Assembly (NCBI RefSeq): GCF_014267345.1
Contig: NZ_JACMYD010000001.1
Span: 620,001-684,000 of the forward strand
Direction of reading: 5' to 3'
Length of the DNA stretch: 64,000 nt
Source of the DNA: Corynebacterium sp. zg-331
Lineage (GTDB): Bacteria > Actinomycetota > Actinomycetes > Mycobacteriales > Mycobacteriaceae
Below, one piece after another: positions 27,493 to 36,506 of this stretch (position 1 is the stretch's first letter; each line of letters starts with the position of its first letter). Below the pieces are notes generated by a model, which had not been told where the DNA came from, searched no databases, and was given only the letters and a program-made list of their open reading frames with translations. The translations under genes and the position numbers were made by a program.

Positions 27493-28899
27493 ATGTCATC
27501 CAGTAAGAAAGCCTACCGTCCCGCCGGCGGCCGCCACCACGTCGTGGTGATCGGTTCCGGATTCGGCGGTCTCTTTGCTACCAAGGATCTCAAGGACGCG
27601 GACGTCGATGTCACCCTCATCGATCGTGGCAACCACCACCTCTTCCAGCCACTGCTCTACCAGGTGGCTACGGGTATCCTTTCCTCCGGGGAGATCGCCC
27701 CGTCCACCCGGCAGATCCTGGCCGGGCAGGAAAACGCCTCCGTGGTCAAGGGCGAAGTAACCGATATCGATATCGAGACCAAAACCGTCACCACCCATCT
27801 GGGCAATTACGAACGCAGCTACGAGTACGATTCTCTCATCATCGCCGCCGGCGCCGGGCAGTCCTACTTTGGCAACGATCACTTCGCCCAGTACGCACCC
27901 GGCATGAAAACACTGGATGACGCCCTCGAAATCCGCGCGCGCATCATCGGCGCCTTCGAGCGCGCCGAGCTAACCACCGATCCCGCCGAGCGCGAACGCC
28001 TCTTGACCTTCGTGATCGTCGGTGCCGGGCCCACCGGTGTGGAACTAGCCGGTCAGCTCGCAGAGATGGCGCACCGCACCCTCTCCGGGGAATACCGCAA
28101 CTTCTCCACGGCCTCCGCCAAAATCCTGCTTCTCGACGGCGCCCCCCAGGTCCTGCCCCCCTTCGGCAAACGACTGGGGCGTAAGGCGCAACGCCAGCTT
28201 GAAAAGCTCGGCGTCGAGGTCAAACTCGGCGCGCTGGTGACCAACGTGGACGAGTCTTCCGTCACCTACAAGGCCGGGGAGGAGGAGCACACCATCGAAA
28301 GCTACACCAAGATCTGGTCTGCCGGCGTGGCCGCTTCCCCCCTAGGCAAGCTGGTGGCCGATCAGGCCGGCGTCGAGGTGGATCGCGCCGGGCGCGTACA
28401 GGTCAATCCCGACCTCAGTGTGGGCGAGTACAAGAACGTCTTTGTCATCGGCGACATGATGGGGCTCAACCGCCTGCCGGGCGTGGCCCAGACCGCCATT
28501 CAAACCGGTCAATACGTGGCCGAGCAGATCACCGCGGAGGCCGAGGGCAAGCAGAAACCGGAGGAACGTACCCCCTTCGAGTACCTCGATAAGGGATCGA
28601 TGGCCACCATTTCCCGCTTCTCCGCCGTGGTGAAGATGGGCAAGGTGGAGGTCACCGGCTTCATCGGGTGGTTGCTGTGGCTGGCCGTGCACGTGATGTA
28701 CCTGGTGGGTTTCCGCAACCGCCTGGTGGCGGCCTTCGCCTGGGGCCTCAACGCGCTGTCGCGCAAGCGGTGGAACCTAGCCACCACGCGCCAGCAGCTC
28801 CACGGCCGCAACGGCTTGAACAAGCTCAACGGCATGGTGGGCTCGGACGCGGACTTCCCCATCGAGGTTCGCGATACCCGTCGCTTCGGGGAGCAGTAA
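27493..28899 (+). CDS. ndh: Type II NADH:quinone dehydrogenase
   Basis: This 468-residue, single-subunit flavoprotein passes electrons from NADH to menaquinone without pumping protons. The FAD site VVIGSGFGGLFA is near the N-terminus and LIDRGNHHLFQPLLYQVATG follows it. The NADH site is FVIVGAGPTGVELAGQLAEM, and VFVIGDMMGL...PGVAQTAIQTGQYVA marks the C-terminal FAD contact. The membrane-facing hydrophobic helix is at LLWLAVHVMYLVGF. GGAGC precedes the ATG. Corynebacteria lack complex I, so this is a main entry of electrons to the chain (family knowledge). Confidence 0.95.
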   Translation: MSSSKKAYRPAGGRHHVVVIGSGFGGLFATKDLKDADVDVTLIDRGNHHLFQPLLYQVATGILSSGEIAPSTRQILAGQENASVVKGEVTDIDIETKTVTTHLGNYERSYEYDSLIIAAGAGQSYFGNDHFAQYAPGMKTLDDALEIRARIIGAFERAELTTDPAERERLLTFVIVGAGPTGVELAGQLAEMAHRTLSGEYRNFSTASAKILLLDGAPQVLPPFGKRLGRKAQRQLEKLGVEVKLGALVTNVDESSVTYKAGEEEHTIESYTKIWSAGVAASPLGKLVADQAGVEVDRAGRVQVNPDLSVGEYKNVFVIGDMMGLNRLPGVAQTAIQTGQYVAEQITAEAEGKQKPEERTPFEYLDKGSMATISRFSAVVKMGKVEVTGFIGWLLWLAVHVMYLVGFRNRLVAAFAWGLNALSRKRWNLATTRQQLHGRNGLNKLNGMVGSDADFPIEVRDTRRFGEQ

Positions 28900-28905
28900 A
28901 ACACC

Positions 28906-29001
28906 ATCCCTTCTGCTAGTCTGGCGGCAGGCAACGGGGTGCGCACACAGCGCTGAGATCATACCCGTAGAACCTGCTCTAGTTCGGACTAGCGAAGGGA
29001 T
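28906..29001 (+). promoter_or_regulatory. TPP (THI-element) riboswitch
   Basis: The conserved TPP aptamer blocks are present in order: GGGGTGC (28936-28942), CTGAGA (28953-28958), ATACCC (28961-28966) and GAACCTG (28970-28976). The closing helix is unusually long: ATCCCTT plus CTGCTAGTC at the 5' side pairs with GACTAGC plus GAAGGGAT at the 3' side. The 3' strand contains GAAGGGA, the ribosome binding site of the next gene. Thiamine pyrophosphate binding would therefore hide that site and block translation. Confidence 0.95.
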
Positions 29002-29011
29002 ATGTCATATC

Positions 29012-30517
29012 TTGATACCGCGCGTACTGACCATCGCCGGAACCGACCCCACCGGGGGCGCCGGCATCCAGGCGGACATCAAAGCAATCTCCGAGGCCGG
29101 AGGCTTCCCGCTTTCCGTCGTCACCGCCCTGGTGGCGCAAAATACCCTCGGAGTACGCTGCGTGCATACCCCGCCACGCGAGTTCCTGCTCGCCCAACTC
29201 GATGCCGTCTTCGATGACGTTCAGATCGATGCCCTCAAGATCGGGATGCTGGGCGACGCCTCGACTACCGAAACCGTGGCCGAGTACCTCGGCGAGCACC
29301 CGGTGGCTCCCATCGTCCTCGATCCAGTGATGGTAGCCACCAGCGGCGACAGGCTCTTAGCCCCCGAGGCCGAAGACGCCCTGCGCCGACTGTGCGCGCA
29401 AGTGGACGTGATCACCCCCAATCTCAAGGAACTGGCGGTGCTGGCGCATGCCGCCCCAGCGCGCTGCTTGGAGGAGGCCGTTTCTCAGGCGCTGCCGCTA
29501 GCGCGGGACTGGGGCACCGCCATCGTAGTCAAGGGCGGACACCTGCAGGGCGAGCATGCCGACAATGCGCTCGTGGCTCCGGACGGCACCGTCAACATGG
29601 TGTCCTGCCCGCGGATCGCCACCCCGCACACCCACGGCACCGGCTGTTCCCTGTCCTCTAGCCTGGCCACACGCCTGGTCATCGACGACACCCCGGCCGC
29701 CGCCCTGGGCTGGTCCACCCGCTGGTTGTCCGAGGCTATCCGTCACGGCGGGGAGCTCCACGTGGGACAAGGCAACGGACCGGTGGATCACTGCCACCGC
29801 AGCCGGCGACTCAGCGCGGCCGGCTCTGCTGTCCCCTGGCCGCTGCCCACGGAGTTTTCCGCTCAGCCCACGCCGGATGATTCCTGGGCCGCTGGTCCCT
29901 GGACGAGGGCACTGTGGGCGCTGGCCCGTGATCCCCTGCAGGAGACCTACGCACTAGATTTTATCCAGCAGCTGGGCCAGGGGAGCCTGGATCGCGGAGA
30001 TTTCCTCTTCTATCTTGCCCAGGACTCCCGCTACCTGCTTTCCTATTCCCGCACCCTGGCGCGAGTAGCCTCGCGCTGTAACCGGCCCGATCACGCTACT
30101 CAGTGGGCCCAGGATGCCGCCGTCTGTCTTGAGGAAGAGGCCCAACTACACCGCTCGGAGCTGGGTGCCCTCACCGAGGACGTTTCCCCCACCACGCTGG
30201 CCTACACCTCTTTTCTCTCCGCCACCGCCGATTCCGGCTGCTACGCGGAGGCCGCCGCCGCGGTATTGCCCTGCTACTGGCTCTACGCGCACATCGGCCT
30301 GCGGCTTAGCGAAGGAATCACCCCGGATCACCCCTATGCCCCGTGGCTGAGCACCTATGGCGACCCCAGCTTTCTCAGCGGTGCCCGCCGGGCTATCGCC
30401 CGCGTGGAAGACGCCCTGGAGCAGGCCTCCCCGGAGCAACGGTTGCGCGCGGCGCGAGCTTTCGTGGCGGCATGTTACTTCGAACGGGACTTCTTTGCTC
30501 AGGGCTCCTGTCGATAA
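29012..30517 (+). CDS. ThiD-TenA fusion: HMP/HMP-P kinase with thiaminase-II-like domain
   Basis: This protein has 501 residues. Residues 1 to about 260 are ThiD: VLTIAGTDPTGGAGIQADIKAI, LDPVMVATSGDRLL, VVKGGH and THGTGCSLSSSLA; it phosphorylates hydroxymethylpyrimidine twice. Residues about 285-501 are TenA: LDFIQQLGQGSLDRGDFLFYLAQDSRYL, and VLPCYWLYAHIG with the catalytic Cys421; it salvages pyrimidine from degraded thiamine. The start is TTG, 11 bases after the GAAGGGA locked in the riboswitch. Salvage and phosphorylation of the same pyrimidine in one polypeptide makes metabolic sense. Confidence 0.94.
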   Translation: MIPRVLTIAGTDPTGGAGIQADIKAISEAGGFPLSVVTALVAQNTLGVRCVHTPPREFLLAQLDAVFDDVQIDALKIGMLGDASTTETVAEYLGEHPVAPIVLDPVMVATSGDRLLAPEAEDALRRLCAQVDVITPNLKELAVLAHAAPARCLEEAVSQALPLARDWGTAIVVKGGHLQGEHADNALVAPDGTVNMVSCPRIATPHTHGTGCSLSSSLATRLVIDDTPAAALGWSTRWLSEAIRHGGELHVGQGNGPVDHCHRSRRLSAAGSAVPWPLPTEFSAQPTPDDSWAAGPWTRALWALARDPLQETYALDFIQQLGQGSLDRGDFLFYLAQDSRYLLSYSRTLARVASRCNRPDHATQWAQDAAVCLEEEAQLHRSELGALTEDVSPTTLAYTSFLSATADSGCYAEAAAAVLPCYWLYAHIGLRLSEGITPDHPYAPWLSTYGDPSFLSGARRAIARVEDALEQASPEQRLRAARAFVAACYFERDFFAQGSCR

Positions 30518-30519
30518 TC

Positions 30520-30548
30520 GGGGATAAGGCGCTGCATGTCTTATCCCC
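30520..30548 (+). other. Stem-loop after thiD-tenA
   Basis: GGGGATAAG pairs perfectly with CTTATCCCC across an 11-base loop, beginning 3 bases after the stop codon. No T run follows, so it is either a Rho-dependent or processing end point rather than a classic terminator. Confidence 0.5.
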
Positions 30549-31504
30549 CCGGCCGCACCGCCGTCCCGGTGATGCTCCCCTCCTTCAATCCGGAGAAATT
30601 GACCTGGCCTACACATACAGTCATGTCCCAACCTTAAAAAGGAGATAACAACACCACCCCCTTGGCCGCACAAATGTCACACGCGGCTCTTGGGTTACGC
30701 ATCCACCATAGAGGCAAGGGCCAGCATAAAGAAGAATAACGATCCCCCCGCCTTGCAATAACTATCGCTTAGCCGCCAATCAGTTTTCCCCCGTCCCCTC
30801 TCACCGCAGGAGGAAAAGAGCACGGACGAACTCACGTCCAATTGTCAATACTTCTACCCACACGTCACTTCTCAAGGTAAAAATAGTCAACAATATCTCA
30901 ACGAAGAAAAGGGCATGGAGATCAGATAAGGAAACGCAAGGTCAATACTTACCAAGAATCCCCCACACGATCGCCCATGCCCACGGCGAATCGGCCGCAA
31001 GACACCCCCAGCAAGGATGCCGAGGAGAAACGCAACCTCCGAGCGCCCCACAGCTGCCATAGACGGTTGCACTCTTGGTAGTCGCGGCAAGAAAATGTTT
31101 CCACTATATTTCGCGAAGTATCCTTACCTTCACCTGACGTCAGCCCCACCCCATCTTCCACAGCTGGAGTTTCTATACCCATCACTAATAGAGGCGCTAA
31201 ATTCCCGCAGAATATTCACCATCCGCCAGGAGAACCAATACCAAAAACCATACTTATACAAACTAATACATTTTCCCACCCTCGGATAGCGCCCTTTGCC
31301 CGGAGCGGACCCTAGACCAGGGGTCCCGCGAGGGAATGAAACAAAAGGAAGCACTCACGGTAGAGAACCCGACGCAAGCACAAGGCCCCGTTCACCAATC
31401 CGTACCACGGCTGCCGCGGCAAACCGCCATACCGATTGTGCGTGTCCTCACCGCAGGCTCTACAGTGTCATAGGAATTACCCCTCAATAGCAAGGACGCT
31501 TCCT
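30549..31504. other. Gene-poor, comparatively A/T-rich stretch
   Basis: I find no convincing gene here. Short open frames exist on both strands (for example minus 30949-31185, minus 31130-31354, plus 31017-31289), but their products show no family pattern. On the minus strand one frame gives several hydrophobic pieces broken by stops (between 31090 and about 30700), which could be the ruin of a membrane-protein gene or chance. A 6-bp stem GGACCC/GGGTCC lies at 31307-31326. The last 70 bases carry the probable promoter of the following transporter (TTGTGC...TACAGT, 19 bases apart). Confidence 0.5.
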
Positions 31505-32746
31505 ATGGCCACTACCACGCAGCGCCCGCCGCGCGGCATCGACACCAGCTGGACCATCTCTTTATTCGGCACCGCCGTGGGCGCAGGTATTCTTTTTCTC
31601 CCCATCAACGCCGGGAGCTCCGGCGTGTGGCCGCTGCTCATCGCCACCCTGCTCATCGGTCCGATGACGTATTTTTCGCACCGGGCCCTGGCACGCATGG
31701 TGTGCGTATCGCCGCGCAAGGGTGAGGACATCACCGTGGTGGCCCGCGATTACTTCGGGGAAAAGATCGGTTGGGTCATCACCCTGCTCTATTTCGCTGC
31801 CATCTACCCGATCGTGCTGATTTACGGGGTGAGCATCACCAACACCGTCGATAGCCTCATCGTCCATCAGCTTCACGGCCCGCAGGTTCCCCGCCCGTTA
31901 CTCTCCGGACTACTGGTGGGCGGGATGACGCTGGTCTTGGTGTTTGGTCAAAAGCTCATGCTCGCGGTCACCCAGCTGCTGGTCTACCCGCTGATCTTCC
32001 TGCTAGGCGCTATCTCCCTGTATCTGATCCCTTCCTGGGATTTCCAGGGGTTTTTCGGCACCCCCGGCAAAGGCGTGTGGGCCACCGTAACGGCGGTGTG
32101 GCTGGTCATCCCGGTCTTGGTCTTTGCCTTTAACCACTCCCCCGCCATCTCGCAGTTCTCCCTGGCGATGCAGCGCAACCACGGCGATCACGCCACTCGG
32201 CGCGCCTCCGTGGTGCTGGCCTATACCGCGATTTTGCTCACGGTATTCACCATGTTCTTCGTGTGGTCGTGTTCCCTGGCGTTAGGTGCCGAGGGGTTGG
32301 TGGCGGCGCGGGCGGCGAATCTGCCGGTGTTGTCGTACATGGCCAACGTGTTCGATAATCCGGTGCTGTCCTCCCTCGCTCCCGTCATCGCGATCGCGGC
32401 CATCGTTTCCTCGTATTTTGGTCACGTCCTCGGCGCGTCGGAGGGCGCGCAAAGCATCGTGCGCGGGGTGGTCAAGCGGGATCTGCCGCAGCGTCCGCTG
32501 GAGCTGGGGGTATATGGATTTATCTTTGCCACCACCTGGTTGGCGGCCATTCTTAATCCCAGCGTGTTGGATCTCATCGAGACGCTCTCGGGGCCGGTGA
32601 TCGCCGCCTTGCTCTATCTGATGCCGATGTATGCCATCGCGCGGGTTCCCGCGCTCGCGCCGTACCGCAGACAGGTCTCGAACGTGTTTATCATGCTCTC
32701 TGGCCTGGTGGCCATCAGCGCCATCGTGTTTAAGATCGTGGCGTAG
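31505..32746 (+). CDS. HAAAP family amino acid transporter (serine/threonine SdaC type)
   Basis: This 413-residue protein has eleven predicted helices. The first helix SLFGTAVGAGILFLPINAG, TYFSHRALARMVCVSPRKGEDIT and LVFAFNHSPAISQFSLAMQRNHGDHA are typical of the SdaC/TdcC branch of proton-coupled serine/threonine importers. The ATG after AAGGA at 31490 gives the expected N-terminus. The 3' end runs 17 bases into the convergent methyltransferase gene. The substrate is inferred from the family. Confidence 0.88.
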   Translation: MATTTQRPPRGIDTSWTISLFGTAVGAGILFLPINAGSSGVWPLLIATLLIGPMTYFSHRALARMVCVSPRKGEDITVVARDYFGEKIGWVITLLYFAAIYPIVLIYGVSITNTVDSLIVHQLHGPQVPRPLLSGLLVGGMTLVLVFGQKLMLAVTQLLVYPLIFLLGAISLYLIPSWDFQGFFGTPGKGVWATVTAVWLVIPVLVFAFNHSPAISQFSLAMQRNHGDHATRRASVVLAYTAILLTVFTMFFVWSCSLALGAEGLVAARAANLPVLSYMANVFDNPVLSSLAPVIAIAAIVSSYFGHVLGASEGAQSIVRGVVKRDLPQRPLELGVYGFIFATTWLAAILNPSVLDLIETLSGPVIAALLYLMPMYAIARVPALAPYRRQVSNVFIMLSGLVAISAIVFKIVA

Positions 32747-33320
32747 AAAGGATCGCCACCAGAAAATCGGAGTCCTTCGTCAGGGGGCGCAGGTCCCAGG
32801 TGGAGTAGCTGTGGTCCAGGATCATCCCGGCCCGGCGGCAGGTATCGAGGAAATCGGCAAAGTCCCAGCCACGCCCGGCCCCGAAGCCCACCACCGCGCG
32901 GCCGCCGGGGATCAACGCCTGAGCCAGGTTGGCTACGGCGGCCTCCCTTCGATCGGGTTCGATGAAAGTCATAACGTTGCCTGCGCATACCACCGCGTTG
33001 TAGGCCTGCCGCTCCAGCGGGTCTACCCCGAGATCGCCCACCTCCCAGGTGGACTCGGGATAGTCGGCACGGGCGTAGTCGATGAGCACCGGGTCGAGAT
33101 CCACGCCGTGTACCCGGTGCCCGCGTTGGGCAAGCCAGCCGCCGAGGCGTCCGGTGCCGCAACCGGCGTCGAGAATGCGCGCCTGCCGAGGCACGAGGGC
33201 GTCGATAAGCCGAGCCTCGCCGAAGATATCCTTGCCGCTAGCGGCGATGCGTCGCCAGCGCGCGGCGTAGTCCTGGGAGTGGTAAGGGTTGCGGTCGATG
33301 AGTTCTTTCCACGTGGGCAT
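32730..33320 (-). CDS. Class I SAM-dependent methyltransferase
   Basis: This 196-residue protein has motif I ILDAGCGTGRLGGWLAQRGHRVHGVDLDPVLI and a post-motif block VCAGNVMTFIEPDRR, with a Rossmann methyltransferase layout. The substrate is unknown. The start is the ATG giving MPTWKELIDRNP; the frame is open upstream but reads into the intergenic region. The 3' end overlaps the convergent transporter. Confidence 0.82.
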   Translation of the reverse strand: MPTWKELIDRNPYHSQDYAARWRRIAASGKDIFGEARLIDALVPRQARILDAGCGTGRLGGWLAQRGHRVHGVDLDPVLIDYARADYPESTWEVGDLGVDPLERQAYNAVVCAGNVMTFIEPDRREAAVANLAQALIPGGRAVVGFGAGRGWDFADFLDTCRRAGMILDHSYSTWDLRPLTKDSDFLVAILSTPRS

Positions 33321-33364
33321 AGTCGTCAGTGTATCCCTCTTGTGCGCCGCGCCGCCCGGCGAAT

Positions 33365-33802
33365 CTAGCTCGCCAGCATAGTTCGCAATCGACCCAGCGC
33401 CACCAGCTTTCCCTCGTGTTCCATGCGCACCTCCCACAGCTGGGTGCGCCGTCCCCGCTGGATCCCTGTGGCCCGCGCGGTTACCGTGCCGGAGGAGACT
33501 GGGCGCAGGAAATCGGTGGTGTTATTGACCCCCACGATCGGCTTGCCCTCGGCGGCAACCAGAGCCGCCAGCGAGGCTACTCCTTCGGTCAGCACGCAGT
33601 AGATCCCCCCGTGCACCAGCCCCATCGGCTGCTTGTGGCGCCCATCCACGGCCATCTCCGCGCGCACCTCGTCCGGTCCTATGGCGGTAAACCTAATGCC
33701 CAGGGCCGCCTCGGCTCCCTGCTTAGCGGAATTGATCTGGTCGAGCGCCGCCTGTGGGAGGGGTTCGCGGGCGGCCAGCTGCATCATCTTGGTAAAGTCC
33801 AT
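33365..33802 (-). CDS. PaaI-type hotdog-fold thioesterase
   Basis: This 145-residue acyl-CoA thioesterase has the hotdog signature HKQPMGLVHGGIYCVLTEGVASLAA (catalytic region HGG) and VGVNNTTDFLRPVSSGTVTARAT. Its natural acyl-CoA is unknown. I chose the ATG (MDFTKMMQL) because a TTGGAT -10 lies 6 bases upstream, implying a leaderless start; a TTG four codons earlier is the alternative. It is divergent from gnd with 47 bases between starts. Confidence 0.87.
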   Translation of the reverse strand: MDFTKMMQLAAREPLPQAALDQINSAKQGAEAALGIRFTAIGPDEVRAEMAVDGRHKQPMGLVHGGIYCVLTEGVASLAALVAAEGKPIVGVNNTTDFLRPVSSGTVTARATGIQRGRRTQLWEVRMEHEGKLVALGRLRTMLAS

Positions 33803-33836
33803 TTCCCTATCCAAGCACTTTTGGCACCGCTCGGGG

Positions 33837-33842
33837 TAGTGT
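33837..33842 (+). promoter_or_regulatory. Putative -10 for gnd
   Basis: TAGTGT ends 7 bases before the gnd ATG in a 47-base divergent gap. No Shine-Dalgarno sequence is visible, so a leaderless mRNA is inferred. Confidence 0.38.
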
Positions 33843-33849
33843 TTTGGGC

Positions 33850-35298
33850 ATGACTACTACTTCGCAGGCACAGATCGGCGTCATTGGGCTCGCGGTGATG
33901 GGCTCCAATCTCGCCCGTAACTTCGCTCATCACGGACACGCCGTGGCCGTCTATAACCGCACCTCGGCTAAGACCGAGGAGTTCATCGCCCACCATGGTT
34001 CGGAAGGGACCTTCCTGCCCGCCGAGACCATCGAGGACTTCGTGGCCTCCCTGGAGCGCCCCCGGCGCGCCATCATCATGGTACAGGCTGGCGCCGCCAC
34101 CGACGCCGTGATTAATCAGTTGGTGGACGCCATGGAGGAAGGCGACATCATTGTCGATGGCGGCAACGCCCTCTATACCGACACGGTGCGTCGCGAGAAG
34201 GAAATTTCCGCACGGGGCCTGCACTTCGTGGGTACCGGCATCTCTGGTGGCGAGGAAGGTGCCCTCCGTGGTCCGTCGATCATGCCGGGCGGTACCGCGG
34301 AATCCTACGCCTCGCTGGGTCCTCTGCTGGAGGATATCTCGGCCAAGGTGGATGGCACCGCCTGCTGCACCCACATCGGCCCAGATGGGGCCGGGCACTT
34401 CGTCAAGATGGTGCACAACGGCATCGAGTACGCAGACATGCAGGTCATCGGCGAGGCCTACCATTTGCTACGCTATGCTGCCGGGTTGGAGCCCGCGCGG
34501 ATCGCGGAGATCTTCACCGAGTGGAACAAGGGGGATCTTAACTCCTACCTCATCGAGATCACCGCGGAGGTGCTCGCTCAGGTGGACGCCGCCACCGGCA
34601 AGCCGCTGATCGACGTCATCGTGGATTCCGCTGGACAAAAAGGCACCGGACGCTGGACGGTTAAGGCCGCCCTGGATCTGGGCATTGCGGTCACCGGCAT
34701 CGGCGAGGCCGTCTTTGCCCGAGCGTTGTCCGGTGCTCGCGCCCAGCGCGCCGCCGCGACGAACCTGCCCACCGGGGATGTGAGCAGCCTGGCCGGCCTT
34801 GGCGTGGACACCGAGGACTTCGTTGAGGACGTACGCCGCGCGCTCTACGCCTCCAAGATGGTGGCTTATGCCCAGGGCTTCGACGAGATTCGGGCGGGGT
34901 CCGTCGAGCACGGTTGGAACGTCGATCCCCGCGACCTCGCCACCATCTGGCGCGGCGGCTGCATCATCCGGGCCAAGTTCCTCAACCGCATCGTGGAGGC
35001 CTACGACGATAACCCGCAGGTGGAATCGCTCCTCCTGGCTCCCTACTTCACCGAGGAGATCGCCAACTGCCTCGACTCCTGGCGCCGCGTGGTCGTCGCC
35101 GCCACCCGGCTGGGCCTTCCCATCCCGGTCTTTTCTTCCTCGCTGTCCTACTACGACAGCCTGCGCGCCGAGCGCCTGCCCGCCGCCCTGATCCAGGCCC
35201 AGCGCGATTTCTTTGGTGCCCATACCTACGAGCGCACCGACCGCCCGGGTCACTTCCACACCCTGTGGTCAGAGGATCGCTCCGAGGTTGAGGCCTAG
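33850..35298 (+). CDS. gnd: 6-phosphogluconate dehydrogenase (decarboxylating)
   Basis: This 482-residue enzyme of the oxidative pentose phosphate pathway makes ribulose 5-phosphate and NADPH. The nucleotide site is IGVIGLAVMGSNLARNFAHHGH. The substrate signature IGPDGAGHFVKMVHNGIEYADMQ contains the catalytic Lys, and the long helical C-terminal domain is complete. The ATG giving MTTTSQAQIG is preferred over a TTG two codons upstream. Confidence 0.96.
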   Translation: MTTTSQAQIGVIGLAVMGSNLARNFAHHGHAVAVYNRTSAKTEEFIAHHGSEGTFLPAETIEDFVASLERPRRAIIMVQAGAATDAVINQLVDAMEEGDIIVDGGNALYTDTVRREKEISARGLHFVGTGISGGEEGALRGPSIMPGGTAESYASLGPLLEDISAKVDGTACCTHIGPDGAGHFVKMVHNGIEYADMQVIGEAYHLLRYAAGLEPARIAEIFTEWNKGDLNSYLIEITAEVLAQVDAATGKPLIDVIVDSAGQKGTGRWTVKAALDLGIAVTGIGEAVFARALSGARAQRAAATNLPTGDVSSLAGLGVDTEDFVEDVRRALYASKMVAYAQGFDEIRAGSVEHGWNVDPRDLATIWRGGCIIRAKFLNRIVEAYDDNPQVESLLLAPYFTEEIANCLDSWRRVVVAATRLGLPIPVFSSSLSYYDSLRAERLPAALIQAQRDFFGAHTYERTDRPGHFHTLWSEDRSEVEA

Positions 35299-35310
35299 TA
35301 CACTCACCGG

Positions 35311-36486
35311 GTGACCTCTTTCGCAGACCTCGGCCTCCCCGATCCCCTCCACCGCGCCCTGCGGGCCCAGGGGATCACCACTGCCTTCCCTATTCAGGAG
35401 GCGACGATCCCGGACATCCTCGCCGGCCGTGATCTTCTCGGCCGCGGCCCCACCGGCTCGGGAAAGACCTTCGCCTTCGGTCTGCCCATGCTCGCCCTGC
35501 TCGCCGGTGCCCCCTCGCGGCCGGGCCACCCCCGCGGCCTGGTGTTGGTGCCCACACGGGAACTCGCAGCCCAGATTAGGGAACGCCTGGCCGACCCCGC
35601 CGCCGCGCTCGGCCTGCGCGTCCTCGATGTGGTCGGCGGGGTCAATATCAAAAGGCACAGGGCTTCCCTCGCCGCCCCCGTGGATCTGCTCGTGGCCACC
35701 CCCGGGCGTGCTCAGGACCTCGTCAACCAGGGCGATCTCTTCTTCGACAGCGTCCGGATCACCGCCCTTGACGAGGCCGATCAGATGGCGGATATGGGCT
35801 TTTTGCCCCAGGTGCGCAGGCTGCTTGATCTGACTCCCCGCGGCCAACGGCTGCTTTTCTCCGCCACCCTGGATGGGCAGGTGGATACCCTGGTCAAGCG
35901 CTACCTCACCAACCCCGCGCGACACTCCACCGCCCCCGCCGCGGCCGCAGTGGACACCATGAGCCACTACACGCTTCTCGTGGGCACCCGCGAGGCGCGC
36001 AACGAGGTCGTGCTGCGCATCGCCGCCCGCAGGGGGCGCACCATCATGTTTATGCGCACCAAGCACGGAGTGGATCGGCAGGTCAAAAAGCTCCAGCGCG
36101 CCGGGATTGCGGCCGCTGGCCTGCACGGAAACAAGGGGCAGTCCACCCGCACCAAGGCTCTGGCAGGCTTCGCGGATGGTTCCATTCCTGTCCTGGTGGC
36201 CACGGACATCGCCGCGCGCGGGATCGATATCGGCGAGGTCTCCCTGGTCGTCCACGTGGACCCGCCGGCCGAGCACAAGGCCTATCTGCACCGCGCCGGA
36301 CGTACCGCGCGCGCTGGAGACAGCGGTACCGTGGTCACCCTGGTGATGGAGGAACAAAAAGACGAGGTGGCGCACTTGCTGCGCCGGGCTGGGGTCGAGG
36401 CCGTGGAGGAAAAAGTCACCCCAGACTCCCCCGCTTTAGCTAAGATCACGGGTGCACGCACACCCAAGAAGAAAGCTGGTGCTTAG
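35311..36486 (+). CDS. DEAD-box RNA helicase (RhlE-like)
   Basis: This 391-residue helicase has the Q-motif region (SFADLGLPDPLHRAL...AFPIQEATIP) and motif I GRGPTGSGKTFAFGLPML. LVLVPTRELAAQI and the motif II form DEADQM come next, then FSATLDGQVD (SAT) and RGIDIGEVSLVVHVDPP...YLHRAGRTARAGDSG (motifs V-VI). A short basic tail (TPKKKAGA) may hold RNA. The start is GTG, 12 bases after gnd. Confidence 0.93.
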   Translation: MTSFADLGLPDPLHRALRAQGITTAFPIQEATIPDILAGRDLLGRGPTGSGKTFAFGLPMLALLAGAPSRPGHPRGLVLVPTRELAAQIRERLADPAAALGLRVLDVVGGVNIKRHRASLAAPVDLLVATPGRAQDLVNQGDLFFDSVRITALDEADQMADMGFLPQVRRLLDLTPRGQRLLFSATLDGQVDTLVKRYLTNPARHSTAPAAAAVDTMSHYTLLVGTREARNEVVLRIAARRGRTIMFMRTKHGVDRQVKKLQRAGIAAAGLHGNKGQSTRTKALAGFADGSIPVLVATDIAARGIDIGEVSLVVHVDPPAEHKAYLHRAGRTARAGDSGTVVTLVMEEQKDEVAHLLRRAGVEAVEEKVTPDSPALAKITGARTPKKKAGA

Positions 36487-36506
36487 GCCCCGCGGGGGCT
36501 ACCACC

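Noticed and set aside
31017..31289. 90-codon plus-strand frame in the gene-poor stretch
   Set aside because: No ribosome binding site and no conserved pattern; composition fits intergenic DNA.
31307..31326. GGACCC/GGGTCC hairpin as a riboswitch or T-box upstream of the transporter
   Set aside because: Only a 6-bp stem; no conserved riboswitch or T-box blocks could be found around it.
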